Source of the DNA: Halocatena pleomorpha
GTDB lineage: Archaea; Halobacteriota; Halobacteria; Halobacteriales; Haloarculaceae
Reading direction: 5' to 3'
NCBI RefSeq assembly: GCF_003862495.1
Contig: NZ_RRCH01000003.1
Coordinates: 403,096-467,095 of the forward strand
Length of the DNA: 64,000 nucleotides
Position numbers and translations under genes: made by a program. Each line of letters begins with the position of its first letter. The stretch's first letter is position 1. Shown piece after piece: positions 27,695 to 37,005 of this stretch. The notes under the pieces are model-generated. The model searched no databases, was not told the origin of the DNA, and was given only the letters and a program-made list of their open reading frames with translations.

Positions 27695-28450
27695 CTAGTA
27701 GTTGATATTGAGTTCAATGACGTTCGCCGCGCTGAGCACTTTCTCGGGAAGGTCGCCGTGGAGGTCTTGATCGCTGACGCGACTCGCAGGGGCCGAGACG
27801 CTGATCGCCCCTAATACTTCTCCCGAGGACGTTCTGACGGGAGCGCCGAGACACCGAAGCCCTTCAAGACGCTCGCCGTCGTCAATAGCATACCCACGCT
27901 CGCGGACAGCATCAAGCGCTTGAAACAATTCCTCGCGCGTGCTGATACTCTTTGGCGTCTTCTGCTGGAGACCGTGCTGATCAAGTATTTCTGTGACTCT
28001 CGACTCCGGAAGATAAGCGAGAATCGCCTTTCCGAGTGCCGTCGTGTGGAGGCGTGTCCGAAGACCAGCGTACGTATCGAGATCCACCGCATCTGCCCCT
28101 TTCGCTCGCATCAAATAGACGCCCATTCCTTGCTCTTCAATGAGTATGTTGGCGAGTTCGCCAGTCTCTGCTGCGAGTGACTTCACTTCAGGCTCGGCCA
28201 CTTGGTACAGTTCCATTGACTTACGAATTCGACCGCCGACTTCAAGAAACTTCAAACTGAGTTGGTATTCGTCATCGATCTGTTGCACGTAGCCGTGCTT
28301 TTGAAGCGTTGTCAAATGGTTGTGCACAGCGCTCTTTCCCATATCGATATCACTCGCCAGTTCGGTCACACCACAGGGACCGCCCTCCATCAACTGTTCG
28401 ATCAGAGCAAGCGTCTTTTCCGTAGTCCGCACCGGATATTTGGCGTCCAT
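27695..28450 (-). CDS. xacR: IclR-family transcriptional regulator, XacR-like
   Basis: A 251-residue regulator with an N-terminal winged helix ([21 protein letters not shown], residues about 26-46) and a C-terminal effector domain ([40 protein letters not shown]). Haloarchaeal XacR proteins of this type activate or repress pentose genes. Its location next to xacF and xacA supports that role. A TTTATTCG box 25-30 bases upstream suggests a leaderless transcript, and a perfect 14-base palindrome lies just behind it, suggesting autoregulation. The symbol is assigned by similarity and context. Confidence 0.82.
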   Translation of the reverse strand: MDAKYPVRTTEKTLALIEQLMEGGPCGVTELASDIDMGKSAVHNHLTTLQKHGYVQQIDDEYQLSLKFLEVGGRIRKSMELYQVAEPEVKSLAAETGELANILIEEQGMGVYLMRAKGADAVDLDTYAGLRTRLHTTALGKAILAYLPESRVTEILDQHGLQQKTPKSISTREELFQALDAVRERGYAIDDGERLEGLRCLGAPVRTSSGEVLGAISVSAPASRVSDQDLHGDLPEKVLSAANVIELNINY

Positions 28451-28485
28451 GCGTTCTCCTTTAGTGTCTTTCCGAATAAACGTTC

Positions 28486-28499
28486 TGTTCTATAGAACA
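28486..28499 (-). promoter_or_regulatory. Perfect palindrome upstream of the XacR-like gene
   Basis: TGTTCTATAGAACA is a perfect 14-base palindrome ending 36 bases before the regulator ATG, directly behind the predicted TATA/BRE. IclR proteins bind such dyads near their own promoters. Binding is inferred. Confidence 0.55.
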
Positions 28500-29599
28500 A
28501 TATAGGCAGCGAAAATAACCAGTATAGTGGTGATCGACGCGGGACGCCCACCTGTCATCATTCATCCAGAGCAGTGCTGATCGTGGTCACCGTAGCCTCC
28601 CTCGTGGTGTCAACACACAGTCTACCGGCCGTTTTGAGACTATCAACCGGTGACGACGCGAACTGCAACAGTGTGTCGGATCGCCGTGCCCCCTGCAATC
28701 GCATGTCATCGCGGGCTTCTCGTCCCGAATTGCGATAGAGCAAGAGGCTGGCTCAAAGCCGAGCGCGTCGCTCGTTTTCTGGTGAAGAACATTGCAAGAC
28801 ATTTATTTTCACACACCTAACAGTAATACTGAATCGTCTGAACTATAGACGATGCTGTTGTCTGTGGCTCTCTCCCGCAAATAAGACACTGGAGCGCTTG
28901 TCCATTACGGCCATACGTTTGTAATGACATCTATCATTACCAAGCACGCTATGTCAGTGGGTGGCTATATACTGAACATATCCGAACTGATTTCTATTGT
29001 CCATACGACATCCAGATAGGAGCTAGTTCCGGTAGCTATACCGGTAGAATAGTTTACTCATACGAAAGTAGCTCCACCGACGCCGAGGGGGCGTCAGATA
29101 TCGATGTGATACTATCTAGTCAGAATGTTATCCAGCAAAGGCATACGATTTTAGCTGATTATAACAGTTTATAGATTCGATATTGTCCGGACAGCTGATC
29201 CAGTGCGAACTAACAGTTTCACCGTTTCTTGCCACGCGGAGCCGCGACTGGACACATCAATATTACGAGAGTAATGAATATCAAACGCTGATTTGATCGA
29301 GTTATTACTTCTAATGATTACGTTTTGGACACCTCATTCAGTGTCGGAACAGATAGCAATGGCTTTTACGATGTTGTTCGGTCGCCTCCCAGTATCATCA
29401 CCGATCTTTTTGGATATTCGGCGGTTGAACCACTGTACGGAGTGCAATCAGACCGAAACATGCTGTCAGTCGGTGTGAGTGACATTCGCACGCCGCTTAT
29501 TCACCAGAACAGCAATCGACACCCACGGATCTGTCGATAGCACGGTAAACGATCGGTGATTCACAAAACATATAGTACGTTGTGCTGGAAGCTTATCGT
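28500..29599. other. Long AT-rich intergenic region
   Basis: About 1.1 kb without a credible gene. Frames of 60-71 codons exist but are rich in Arg, Cys and Ser and lack start signals. The region is more AT-rich than its surroundings and contains a short inverted repeat CCGGTA-GCTA-TACCGG at 29029-29044. It may be a decayed gene or an insertion scar, or may hold a long untranslated regulator of the downstream deacetylase-like gene; none of this can be shown here. Confidence 0.45.
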
Positions 29600-30925
29600 A
29601 TGGGAAAAGAATCTACTCGCCGTGCATTTCTCACGACGATGGGTGTCACTGGGGTAGTGTCCTTAGCTGGGTGTTCGTCTCTTCCGGGGGGAGGAGGTGG
29701 AAATAAACCCGCCGATCCTAGTGGGACCGACAACGGCACTGCGACCACCACCGCGACCACCACCACCAGCGGCGGTAGCAGTGGCGGCTCCGGTGGCAAC
29801 AACGCACCGGGCCAATCGGTCGTCGATTTCAGTAGTGTTAAGGATTGGCAACCCGCTGCAGGCAAGCTATCGACCACTACTAAAGACGTGTTTCAAGGGA
29901 ACCAGTCCGTGGCGCTCGAACCGAAAGGGGGGGAGAACGTCGCCAAGATCACCAAAACGTTCTTCTCCGATTCAGGCGGTGAGAACGCGCTCGATCTCAC
30001 CAAACACGATCTCTCGCTGGCAGCGAAAATAAAGAAGCCAAATCTGAAGCTTCAGGACACCCGCATGAGGATCGCGGTGAACGTCATCGCTCCAGCTGAG
30101 AGCGCCATGGTTACTGCGATTCGTCAGTTCCCGCGTGAACTGGATGGATGGGTTCGGTTCGATCTCGGCTACACGGACAAAACAGGGAATCCCAAGCTAG
30201 GGAACGTAACGAAGATCGAGATACAAGTCGGACCACGGCAGGACGGTAAGAAGTTCAAAGTGTTAGTCGACGACCTCCGGAAAGTTCCCAAAGGGAACAA
30301 AGGAAAGGTGATGCTCCAGTTCGATGACGGATTTTACACCACCTATGAGAACGCCTTCCCAATGTTAAAAGAGCGGGGATGGCCTGGATCGGTAGCAGTC
30401 ATTCCGAATGCAGTCAACTCCGAGGAGTACGTGACCTCCCAACAGATGCGCGAGATGTCGAAAGCAGGATGGGACATCGTCGGTCACTACGGCCAACCCC
30501 TGTCAACAATGAAGGCTGAACAGCAAAAGCAGGCTCTTCAACAGGTCCAGCAGTACCTCAAGATACAGGGGTTCAAGCAAGGAGCAAAGCACTTCGTTCT
30601 CCCGAACCATCGCCTGAACAACGCGGCACTCAAAAACATCGATGAGCTGTTCGAGACAGCGTACCTGCAGGGAGGATGTCCGAACAACGCGAAATATCCG
30701 AGTAATCCATCATTTATCTCTAGAATAAACGGGGAATCCATCCGAGGATCCCGTCGGATCATCGATATGGCCGCCGAATTCAACCAGCTCGCTGTTCTTT
30801 ACTTCCACGAGATTGGTGACGGTGATGGATGGCTGCCGAAAGCAGACTTCAAGAAACTCCTCGATTATATTGAAAAGAAGAATGTCGATGTCATCACACC
30901 AACGCAACTAACCAAGAATAAGTGA
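29600..30925 (+). CDS. Tat lipoprotein with polysaccharide-deacetylase-like (CE4) domain
   Basis: A 441-residue exported protein. Tat motif RRAFL (residues 7-11) and lipobox Cys25 (SLAGC) are followed by a low-complexity Gly/Thr/Ser linker (about 28-70), a beta-rich middle domain (about 75-235) and a C-terminal NodB-like barrel. The barrel opens with Asp242/Asp243 in LQFDDGF; the second motif is GHYGQP, where only His296 is present and the usual second metal His is replaced by Pro300. It might deacetylate a surface polysaccharide or acetyl-xylan, or have lost activity. It stands alone, flanked by AT-rich DNA, which hints at transfer. Confidence 0.78.
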   Translation: MGKESTRRAFLTTMGVTGVVSLAGCSSLPGGGGGNKPADPSGTDNGTATTTATTTTSGGSSGGSGGNNAPGQSVVDFSSVKDWQPAAGKLSTTTKDVFQGNQSVALEPKGGENVAKITKTFFSDSGGENALDLTKHDLSLAAKIKKPNLKLQDTRMRIAVNVIAPAESAMVTAIRQFPRELDGWVRFDLGYTDKTGNPKLGNVTKIEIQVGPRQDGKKFKVLVDDLRKVPKGNKGKVMLQFDDGFYTTYENAFPMLKERGWPGSVAVIPNAVNSEEYVTSQQMREMSKAGWDIVGHYGQPLSTMKAEQQKQALQQVQQYLKIQGFKQGAKHFVLPNHRLNNAALKNIDELFETAYLQGGCPNNAKYPSNPSFISRINGESIRGSRRIIDMAAEFNQLAVLYFHEIGDGDGWLPKADFKKLLDYIEKKNVDVITPTQLTKNK

Positions 30926-30970
30926 TAATACGGAATCTATCGGTCCTGTTCCCTAAATAACGTCGTGTGG

Positions 30971-30989
30971 TTTTTTAATTTTATTTTAT
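30971..30989 (+). terminator. T-rich archaeal terminator
   Basis: A run of T residues broken only by short AA pairs occurs 46 bases after the deacetylase stop codon, the form expected for archaeal intrinsic termination. Confidence 0.55.
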
Positions 30990-31123
30990 CATCTTGAGAT
31001 ATTATAATCAACCAACGCCCATTGTTCACGTCGGTAGATACCGGGGGGATATGCGCCTATATTTGGAGTAACTGATACAATATACAAATAAAACTATATT
31101 AATGATTCGTAGTGGTTTGGATT

Positions 31124-31405
31124 TTAGGCCACAGGATCAACGTACTGTGCTTGCCAATCGGTACGGGCGTCGATCTCGCGCTGACCCCGGCGCGTGACCG
31201 TGTAGTAGTTCGTCCGTCGATCCCGATGGCCCTTCTCGATTAACCCTTTCTCTACCAATGTGTCGAGATTCGGGTACAGTCGGCCGTGATGAATCTCCTT
31301 CTCGTAGTACGTTTCGAGTTCGTCTTTGATCGCAAGTCCGTGTGGATCGTCGCTACCTGCAATGACGTATAACAAGTCTCGTTGGAAACCAGTCAAGTCA
31401 TACAT
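31124..31405 (-). CDS. PadR-family transcriptional regulator
   Basis: A 93-residue winged-helix regulator. The N-terminal helix LTGFQRDLLYVIAG, the recognition region IHHGRLYPNLDTLVEKGLIEKG and the wing NYYTVTRRGQREID are PadR hallmarks. It lacks the long C-terminal dimerisation domain and so belongs to the short form common in Halobacteria. A 20-base dyad sits where its TATA box should be, suggesting autorepression. The target genes are unknown; no transporter adjoins it. Confidence 0.85.
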   Translation of the reverse strand: MYDLTGFQRDLLYVIAGSDDPHGLAIKDELETYYEKEIHHGRLYPNLDTLVEKGLIEKGHRDRRTNYYTVTRRGQREIDARTDWQAQYVDPVA

Positions 31406-31420
31406 ATCTATCTATGACTA

Positions 31421-31440
31421 AGATATCATGTCACATATCT
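31421..31440 (-). promoter_or_regulatory. Dyad at the padR-like promoter
   Basis: AGATAT and ATATCT are separated by eight bases (a perfect six-base-arm dyad), and a nested ATGT-C-ACAT lies inside. It is 16-35 bases before the PadR-type ATG, the expected TATA position for a leaderless gene. PadR proteins classically bind ATGT/ACAT dyads, so self-repression is likely. Confidence 0.5.
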
Positions 31441-31589
31441 CTTTCCCATAACTTCACAGGTATTATTAGTAAGGGAATATGGGTTCGGCCCGGGTCATCA
31501 CACGCGCTGTGGCGGTTAGGGCACCATGGGACGGCCAGGGGATGATTCCCTCTTTCCGTCGCGCTGGCACAACGCGAGTGTTCCCACTC

Positions 31590-31700
31590 AGCAGTCGTAA
31601 CCGGTGTCCGGACCAATTAGTACGGAGAACGGCGAGACAGCTCCGCCTGACGAAGGCGACTAACGGTCCCCTGTCCTTCAGGACGCAGGAGAAGTCAATA
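31590..31700 (+). mobile_element. Remnant of the 3' end of an IS605-family tnpB and right end
   Basis: One frame reads VSGPISTENGETAPPDEGD and then stops, like the C-terminal tail of haloarchaeal TnpB proteins. It is followed by the small hairpin gtcct-tc-aggac and caggagaagtcaa, which resembles right ends of IS200/IS605-type elements in this group. Upstream coding sequence is broken and the catalytic domain is absent, so this is a decayed fragment. Assignment rests on recognised sequence style, not on an alignment. Confidence 0.42.
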
Positions 31701-31705
31701 CTATT

Positions 31706-31855
31706 TTATATTTCATCACCTGTTTTAAAAAGTGTCAGCTCCGTCGCCTGATAGATGCTGATGAGTTCGGAGACGATCTCATCGTAGCTTTCGTCCTCAA
31801 CTCGAAGCGCGTCGAGTTGTTCGATTGTCTCTTGGTCAAGGGTAACGTCAGGCAT
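31706..31855 (-). CDS. DUF7557-type small antitoxin-like protein
   Basis: A 49-residue protein, MPDVTLDQETIEQLDALRVE at its start, then a YDEIVSELISIYQA helix and an ELTLF ending. This matches a family of very small haloarchaeal proteins (DUF7557) with a ribbon-helix-helix-like pattern, probably a DNA-binding or antitoxin protein. No toxin gene adjoins it. Its stop codon almost touches the transposon scar, and it lies 105 bases beyond pstB on the same strand, so it may be read through from the pst operon. Confidence 0.7.
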   Translation of the reverse strand: MPDVTLDQETIEQLDALRVEDESYDEIVSELISIYQATELTLFKTGDEI

Positions 31856-31960
31856 CACTGGCTATTGGGGATGTAACCGGATAAATACTGTCTACGCAGG
31901 CAGGAGAGTATGACGCTGTGGTGAGAAACGACTATTAGTGGTGCTCTCGTGTCACGACGA

Positions 31961-32872
31961 TTATCCGAATTTGCCGGTGATGTAGTCTTCGACCCGCTGG
32001 CTATTGGGATCTTCAAAGATCGTGTCCGTGTCGTCATATTCGACGAGTTCGCCGCCAGTGAGAAAGACTGCCGTCTGATCCGAGATTCGTGCGGCCTGTT
32101 GCATATTGTGCGTGACCACAACCACCGTGTACTCTTGGGCCAGCGATTCGATGAGATCCTCAATCTTCGAGGTGGCGATCGGATCTAGCGCCGAAGCTGG
32201 TTCATCCATCAGGATGATCTCAGGATCGACCGCAAGACACCGAGCAATGCAGAGCCGCTGTTGCTGTCCACCCGACAGACCGAGCGCGTTGTCGTCCAAT
32301 CGGTCGCTGACCTCCTCCCAGAGGGCCGCCTGCCGAAGCGATCGCTGGATCAAATCCTCTTCTTCCTCGGGGTTTGCGTCGCCCAGCAGGCGCGCGAGTA
32401 GACCGGTGTCGATGTCGCCGTGTTTGCGCGGCCCGTAGGCGATGTTATCCCTGATGGATTTTGGAAACGGATTGGGGGCCTGAAACACCATTCCGACGCG
32501 TTTTCGTAGCTCGACGAGGTTCACGCCGTCTTGGTATATCTCCTCACCGTCAAGCGTCACCGATCCCTCGACCCGAGCGCTGCTGACGCGGTCGTTCATC
32601 CGGTTGAGACACCGGAGGAACGTCGATTTCCCACACCCCGATGGCCCGATGAGCGCGGTAACGCTCTTCTCGGGAATGTCCATTGACACCCCCCGCAGTG
32701 CCTGATCGCTGCCGTAGTAGACATCCAGATCTGAGACGGAAATCTTGGTCTGGCCGTCGAATTCGTACGCCGACCACTCCGACTGAAGTTCCTCCTCGGT
32801 CTCACCAACCGTAGTAGTCGTCCGCTGTTCGTTTGATTCTGCCCGTGTTTGTTTCATATCAATGTCACTCAT
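31961..32872 (-). CDS. pstB: Phosphate ABC transporter ATP-binding protein
   Basis: A 303-residue ATPase of the high-affinity phosphate importer. Walker A is GPSGCGKST, followed by [11 protein letters not shown] and [15 protein letters not shown] typical of PstB, signature [16 protein letters not shown] and Walker [14 protein letters not shown]. An acidic N-terminal tail of about 45 residues is a halophilic addition. The ATG overlaps the end of pstA by eight bases. Unlike many haloarchaeal operons, no phoU gene follows. Confidence 0.95.
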   Translation of the reverse strand: MSDIDMKQTRAESNEQRTTTTVGETEEELQSEWSAYEFDGQTKISVSDLDVYYGSDQALRGVSMDIPEKSVTALIGPSGCGKSTFLRCLNRMNDRVSSARVEGSVTLDGEEIYQDGVNLVELRKRVGMVFQAPNPFPKSIRDNIAYGPRKHGDIDTGLLARLLGDANPEEEEDLIQRSLRQAALWEEVSDRLDDNALGLSGGQQQRLCIARCLAVDPEIILMDEPASALDPIATSKIEDLIESLAQEYTVVVVTHNMQQAARISDQTAVFLTGGELVEYDDTDTIFEDPNSQRVEDYITGKFG

Positions 32873-34475
32873 GCTGGAGCTTCCTCTGGAAGTAAAGCCT
32901 GGTTGTGATGCCGATACCGTACAGCGCGAGAACAACAATCAACAGTACGAACGCCGTTCCCCAGCCGAACTGTTCGACGGTGAACGTCTGGCCGGGAACG
33001 TGGCCGCTGGTGATTGAGGCGTACAACTGGTAGGGGAGCGCACTCCCTCCGCTCAGTAGCGCCTCGTTGGTTACAAAGGGGGGCGCAAGCGAGAACTCGA
33101 ACGATCCAAGCACGTTCGGGACTGAGCTGGGAAACGTTGATCTCGGAAACACGAACAACAGCGGTGCGGTTTCACCGGCGATCCGGCCCACGCCGAGAAT
33201 GATTCCCGTGATGATACCGGGCATCGCTGCTGGAAGCACGACGCTTCTGATGGTTTGCCATCTCGTGACCCCGAGTGCGGCGCTCGCGTCCCGGAACTCG
33301 TCCGGTACCGCCTTGATCGCCTCGTAGCTGGTGATGACCACAAGTGGTAACAACATGAACCCGAGCACGAGCTGTCCACCGAGGAGCGATCGGTGGTTGT
33401 TACTGATTCGTGGAAGGAGAAATGTGAGTCCAAAAAGACCGAAAACGATACTCGGCGTGCTCCACAGTCCGTTGGTAGCGATCTCCACGAGCTGTGTGAA
33501 CCGCTCGCTTTCACTGTATTCGGTAAGGAAGATCGCAGCACCGATTCCAAGTGGCACGGCGAAAACGACTGCCCCGATAACCAACCAGAGCGTCCCCACG
33601 ATGGCGGGCAAGATGCCGTTGACATCGACAAAGAGACCCTGCGTGACGTTCATCAAAAACGGGATCTGAACGTCAACCCATGGGATTTGAATGTTCAGAA
33701 CGGTGATCGAACCAATTCCCACGCCTGCGTCGGTCAACACGGTGTCGAGTCCTCGAACGACGATAAACCCAACCAACAACACGAGCACCGAGAGCATCCC
33801 GAGGATGCTCAACGAGATGAGGAGAAACGCGCCGCTCTGTCGGCCACGAGCACCGAATCCGCTGTGAGCTTTCGCCGCGCTCCAAACACCGATCAATGAC
33901 GCAACGATTGTGAGTAAGGGAACTACGACCGGTCCGATCAACGTTACTGAGAGATCCACCGGCGTCCACGTCCAGCCGGCGTCGATGATTCCGGCCGTGA
34001 TGACAGCTCCGACGAACGTCACGAACACGCTTGGTGGAATAGTGGACCCCAACTCCTCGCGGGGAAACACAGCTGCCGTGGCGGCAGCGGTACCAATCCC
34101 CGCGGCAGACACCAACCAGCCGGCGGTGCCGAGACCGAACGTCTGGGCACCGCTCAACCCACCAACCAGAAAGCCCAGCAGACCAAACAGCACGCCCGTA
34201 AGCAGTCCAGCAGACCGTCGTGGCGTCGCAGCGATTCGACCGGAACGGGCGGCAAATCCGCATGCACCGGTACCAACACCAATGAACAGGAGGCAAACGC
34301 CAAGCAGACGGAACAGGCCGACACCCAGAACGTCCGTCTCGCCACCAATCCACTGGAACAGCGCCAGCCAACTCACCGCAAACACAACGAGTCCAAGACC
34401 GATGATCGCCACGGTGGCTCGGCTACCAATCGACGACTGCGTCGAAACAAGCTGTGTCTGTCTCTCTGTGCTCAT
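32865..34475 (-). CDS. pstA: Phosphate ABC transporter permease, long form
   Basis: A 536-residue permease. The C-terminal approximately 290 residues form the PstA core ([41 protein letters not shown] coupling loop). The N-terminal 240 residues add about six further hydrophobic helices not found in bacterial PstA. Such extended PstA proteins occur in haloarchaea, although the role of the extension is unknown. It overlaps pstC by four bases and pstB by eight, indicating coupled translation. Confidence 0.93.
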   Translation of the reverse strand: MSTERQTQLVSTQSSIGSRATVAIIGLGLVVFAVSWLALFQWIGGETDVLGVGLFRLLGVCLLFIGVGTGACGFAARSGRIAATPRRSAGLLTGVLFGLLGFLVGGLSGAQTFGLGTAGWLVSAAGIGTAAATAAVFPREELGSTIPPSVFVTFVGAVITAGIIDAGWTWTPVDLSVTLIGPVVVPLLTIVASLIGVWSAAKAHSGFGARGRQSGAFLLISLSILGMLSVLVLLVGFIVVRGLDTVLTDAGVGIGSITVLNIQIPWVDVQIPFLMNVTQGLFVDVNGILPAIVGTLWLVIGAVVFAVPLGIGAAIFLTEYSESERFTQLVEIATNGLWSTPSIVFGLFGLTFLLPRISNNHRSLLGGQLVLGFMLLPLVVITSYEAIKAVPDEFRDASAALGVTRWQTIRSVVLPAAMPGIITGIILGVGRIAGETAPLLFVFPRSTFPSSVPNVLGSFEFSLAPPFVTNEALLSGGSALPYQLYASITSGHVPGQTFTVEQFGWGTAFVLLIVVLALYGIGITTRLYFQRKLQHE

Positions 34476-35536
34476 TGCTTCCCACCCAGTTTCCGCTGCA
34501 TTCTCGATTCAATGATCTGTGAAGCGACACTCAGCGTGAGTACGGTAAGGAATAGGATGACGCCAGCCGCAAACAGCGCGCTCATGTGGGTTCCACTGGC
34601 GTTCCCACCCTCAAAGGCGATCACCGTGGTTAGCGTCTCACCAGTTCCCCCGAATACATCGAACAACGGGGAGGGAAATCCCTTGGTGTGGGGAATCATC
34701 ACTGTCGCGGCCATCGTCTCGCCCATTGCACGGCCGACACCGAGTAACACCGCGGCAGAGATGCCTGAAAACGCCGCCGGGATCGTGACGCTCTTCATCG
34801 TCTGCCAATCGGTCGTCCCGACCGCCAACGAGCCGCTTTTCATCGATTCAGGCACAGTCGAGATGGCGTCCTCAGCGACCGTCACGATCGTCGGGAGCGC
34901 CATGATTCCGATCACCAGACCGACGGTGAAGTAGTTACCAATCGTCGGCGTCTGAAGTTGGCTGTCGAAAAAGCCGTTGATGATGACGAACCCGATAAAT
35001 CCGTAGGTGATGGACGGGATGCCTGCCAATAACTCGATTCCGGGCTTGACGATCTCACGAACCGTGGATGGGGCGATCTCGCTCAGAAACAGCGCCCCCG
35101 CTATCCCAAGCGGAGCCGCGATAGTCATCGCGATCACTGTTGTCGTTGCAGTACCCACGATCATCGGTGCCAGCGAAAACGTCCCCGAGCCCCACAGCGG
35201 TTCATTCGTCCGAATAAGAAGGTCCACCCCCATCATCCGTATGGCTGGAATCGCCTCCCGGACGATGAACGCCACGATGAGACCGAGGGTCATAACGGTC
35301 ACAACCGTCGCCAGAAACATGAGCCACTTTGCCGTCGTGGGCTGGTAAGCGATCCACCCGACGCCCGCCGCTACGAGGAACCCGAGGAACGGAACAGCAG
35401 TCAGGCCCGATCCGGTCAGAAACAGTACAAACGCGATCAATAGACAGCTGAAACCGACTCCCAATACCGCTAACGCACCGTCGTCCTCTGGTCGGTGTCT
35501 GTGAACGCGCGTCGAAAGAGTATCAAATTTTGACAT
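34472..35536 (-). CDS. pstC: Phosphate ABC transporter permease
   Basis: A 354-residue permease with two extra N-terminal helices, a periplasmic loop containing NEPLWGSGTFSLAPMIVGTA (near residues 100-119) and the coupling loop MKSGSLAVGTTDWQTMKSV. GIPSITYGFIGF is a PstC hallmark. Two in-frame ATGs occur (MIMSKFD); the second is used here. It follows pstS by 56 bases. Confidence 0.93.
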   Translation of the reverse strand: MSKFDTLSTRVHRHRPEDDGALAVLGVGFSCLLIAFVLFLTGSGLTAVPFLGFLVAAGVGWIAYQPTTAKWLMFLATVVTVMTLGLIVAFIVREAIPAIRMMGVDLLIRTNEPLWGSGTFSLAPMIVGTATTTVIAMTIAAPLGIAGALFLSEIAPSTVREIVKPGIELLAGIPSITYGFIGFVIINGFFDSQLQTPTIGNYFTVGLVIGIMALPTIVTVAEDAISTVPESMKSGSLAVGTTDWQTMKSVTIPAAFSGISAAVLLGVGRAMGETMAATVMIPHTKGFPSPLFDVFGGTGETLTTVIAFEGGNASGTHMSALFAAGVILFLTVLTLSVASQIIESRMQRKLGGKQ

Positions 35537-35592
35537 TATCATCACGTCTTCGATCGGAAGCTGAATACGTGTGTGGACACTGCGAAAGCAAC

Positions 35593-36696
35593 TCACTCGT
35601 ATTTGCTCGATTCAACTTTCTTGCGTTGTTGCTTGAGTCGATCCTTCGGGAGCGCGAAGTAGTTGTTCTCCTTGACGAACATTTCCTGCCCGAAGTCGCT
35701 CAGGATGAAGTTGAGAAACGCGGCTTCCTTTTTGGAGGTGTCTTCCCACGTGTAAGCGTGAAGGTCCCGCGAGAGCGGGTATTTCTTCGCTCCAAGATTT
35801 TTGCCGTATTTATACAACGTGCCATCGATTTTGAGGCCGATCGGCGGCACCTGTCCGTCGGGTTGGACGAACGCGAGTGCCATATACGCGATCGCATTGT
35901 CGGCTTGTGAGACGGCCTGTTGGAGTTGCTGATTCTTCCCGTACCGCTGGTCAGGACTGATGGAGGCCTCGGGATCACCGTACACGTTCGATCGGAACGC
36001 GGTGTCAGTACCAGAGCCTGTAGCTCGACCAAGCACGAGGATATCCTTATCGGGACCGCCGAGCTCGCTCCAGTTCGTGATCTTTTTGCGGTAGATCTTT
36101 TTTAGCTGAGCGAGCGTGATCGTTGTGACGCCCGCGTCTTTGATCGCCTTGCTCACAACGATCGGCTGGCCGTCGACGCCGACCACGTGGTCAACGAACT
36201 TCTTCATTTCAGCGTCCGAAACGTCTTTTCCCGAGAGCTCGGCCTGTGCCGAGGCGCTCGCGTCACCGATGTCGATCCGACCGTCCATTACGCCCTCGAC
36301 GCCCGTACCAGAGTGACTGAGCGCGATGCTCACCCGGAACGGTGGGTTTGAGCGCTTGCCCGTGGTCTCATAGCCGTACTTTTTGGCAAAGAAATCCGCG
36401 AGACGGTTGTCGGTGTTGTACGTCTGTTTTGCCCACTTGTTCGGCCAGTAATCTTTATCACCCGGTTCTGGGTTCGAATTCCAGTAGCTCGCTCCCGTAT
36501 TCATGATCGGAAACACCGTCGATGAACCGTCTCCGGTCAGCGTCGACGTGCCCGTGGTGTCACCAGATGACTGGTCGTTTCCTCCACTTCCTCCACCGAG
36601 ACAGCCAGCAAGCGCTGTCGTCCCCACCATGCCGGACGTAAGGAGAAATGTACGTCGTGACACCGGTCCAGACAGCCGCTCTGTGTCGTACGCCAT
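35593..36696 (-). CDS. pstS: Phosphate-binding lipoprotein
   Basis: A 367-residue phosphate-binding protein. Tat motif SRRTFLL (13-19) and lipobox Cys32 (ALAGC) show export and lipid anchoring. The mature part starts with TGDGSSTVFPIM, contains SHSGTGVEGVMDGRIDIGDASA and a GRATGSGTDTAF phosphate-loop motif. A GTG one codon earlier is possible. A strong TATA box 34-43 bases upstream implies a short leader; the operon is presumably induced by phosphate starvation. Confidence 0.94.
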   Translation of the reverse strand: MAYDTERLSGPVSRRTFLLTSGMVGTTALAGCLGGGSGGNDQSSGDTTGTSTLTGDGSSTVFPIMNTGASYWNSNPEPGDKDYWPNKWAKQTYNTDNRLADFFAKKYGYETTGKRSNPPFRVSIALSHSGTGVEGVMDGRIDIGDASASAQAELSGKDVSDAEMKKFVDHVVGVDGQPIVVSKAIKDAGVTTITLAQLKKIYRKKITNWSELGGPDKDILVLGRATGSGTDTAFRSNVYGDPEASISPDQRYGKNQQLQQAVSQADNAIAYMALAFVQPDGQVPPIGLKIDGTLYKYGKNLGAKKYPLSRDLHAYTWEDTSKKEAAFLNFILSDFGQEMFVKENNYFALPKDRLKQQRKKVESSKYE

Positions 36697-36729
36697 CACC
36701 CGAGTACAGACAGATCCGTCCTAAAGAGG

Positions 36730-36739
36730 TTTATAATAT
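36730..36739 (-). promoter_or_regulatory. TATA box of the pst operon
   Basis: Read toward pstS the sequence is ATATTATAAA followed by CC, a strong archaeal TATA element. Transcription would start about ten bases before the ATG. Confidence 0.6.
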
Positions 36740-37005
36740 GAGTACATCGATGTAAGATGTATATATAATTAAATGATATGAAACACGTGGTATAGTGAGA
36801 TCTGATAGAAATGAGTAGTATGTAGCAGTATGGTTACCTCTATTGAACGCGCCACAGGGAATCTGCGGCGTGAGCGTTCTGAAACGGATCGGGGTTCGGA
36901 GTTCCGCCGGCTCAGGAGCGACAGACGGGTGGACGACCGAAAGCACTCACGGCAGTGGGTCAGCCACACCGACACAACACGTTTAATCGTCTGCCCACCC
37001 TATGT
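36740..37005. other. Divergent promoter region between pst and the ABC-2 exporter
   Basis: AT-rich near pstS, then ordinary composition. A TATA-like cgtttaatcg about 22-27 bases before the exporter ATPase start suggests a leaderless transcript there. No gene is evident. Confidence 0.5.

Noticed and set aside
28558..29540. Several 60-71 codon frames in the AT-rich gap before the deacetylase-like gene
   Set aside because: No TATA box or Shine-Dalgarno at correct distance, and no recognisable pattern; treated as non-coding.
31431..31751. Frames on both strands next to the PadR gene, 61 and 90 codons long
   Set aside because: They are explained by the tnpB tail remnant and the padR promoter; neither frame continues a known protein.
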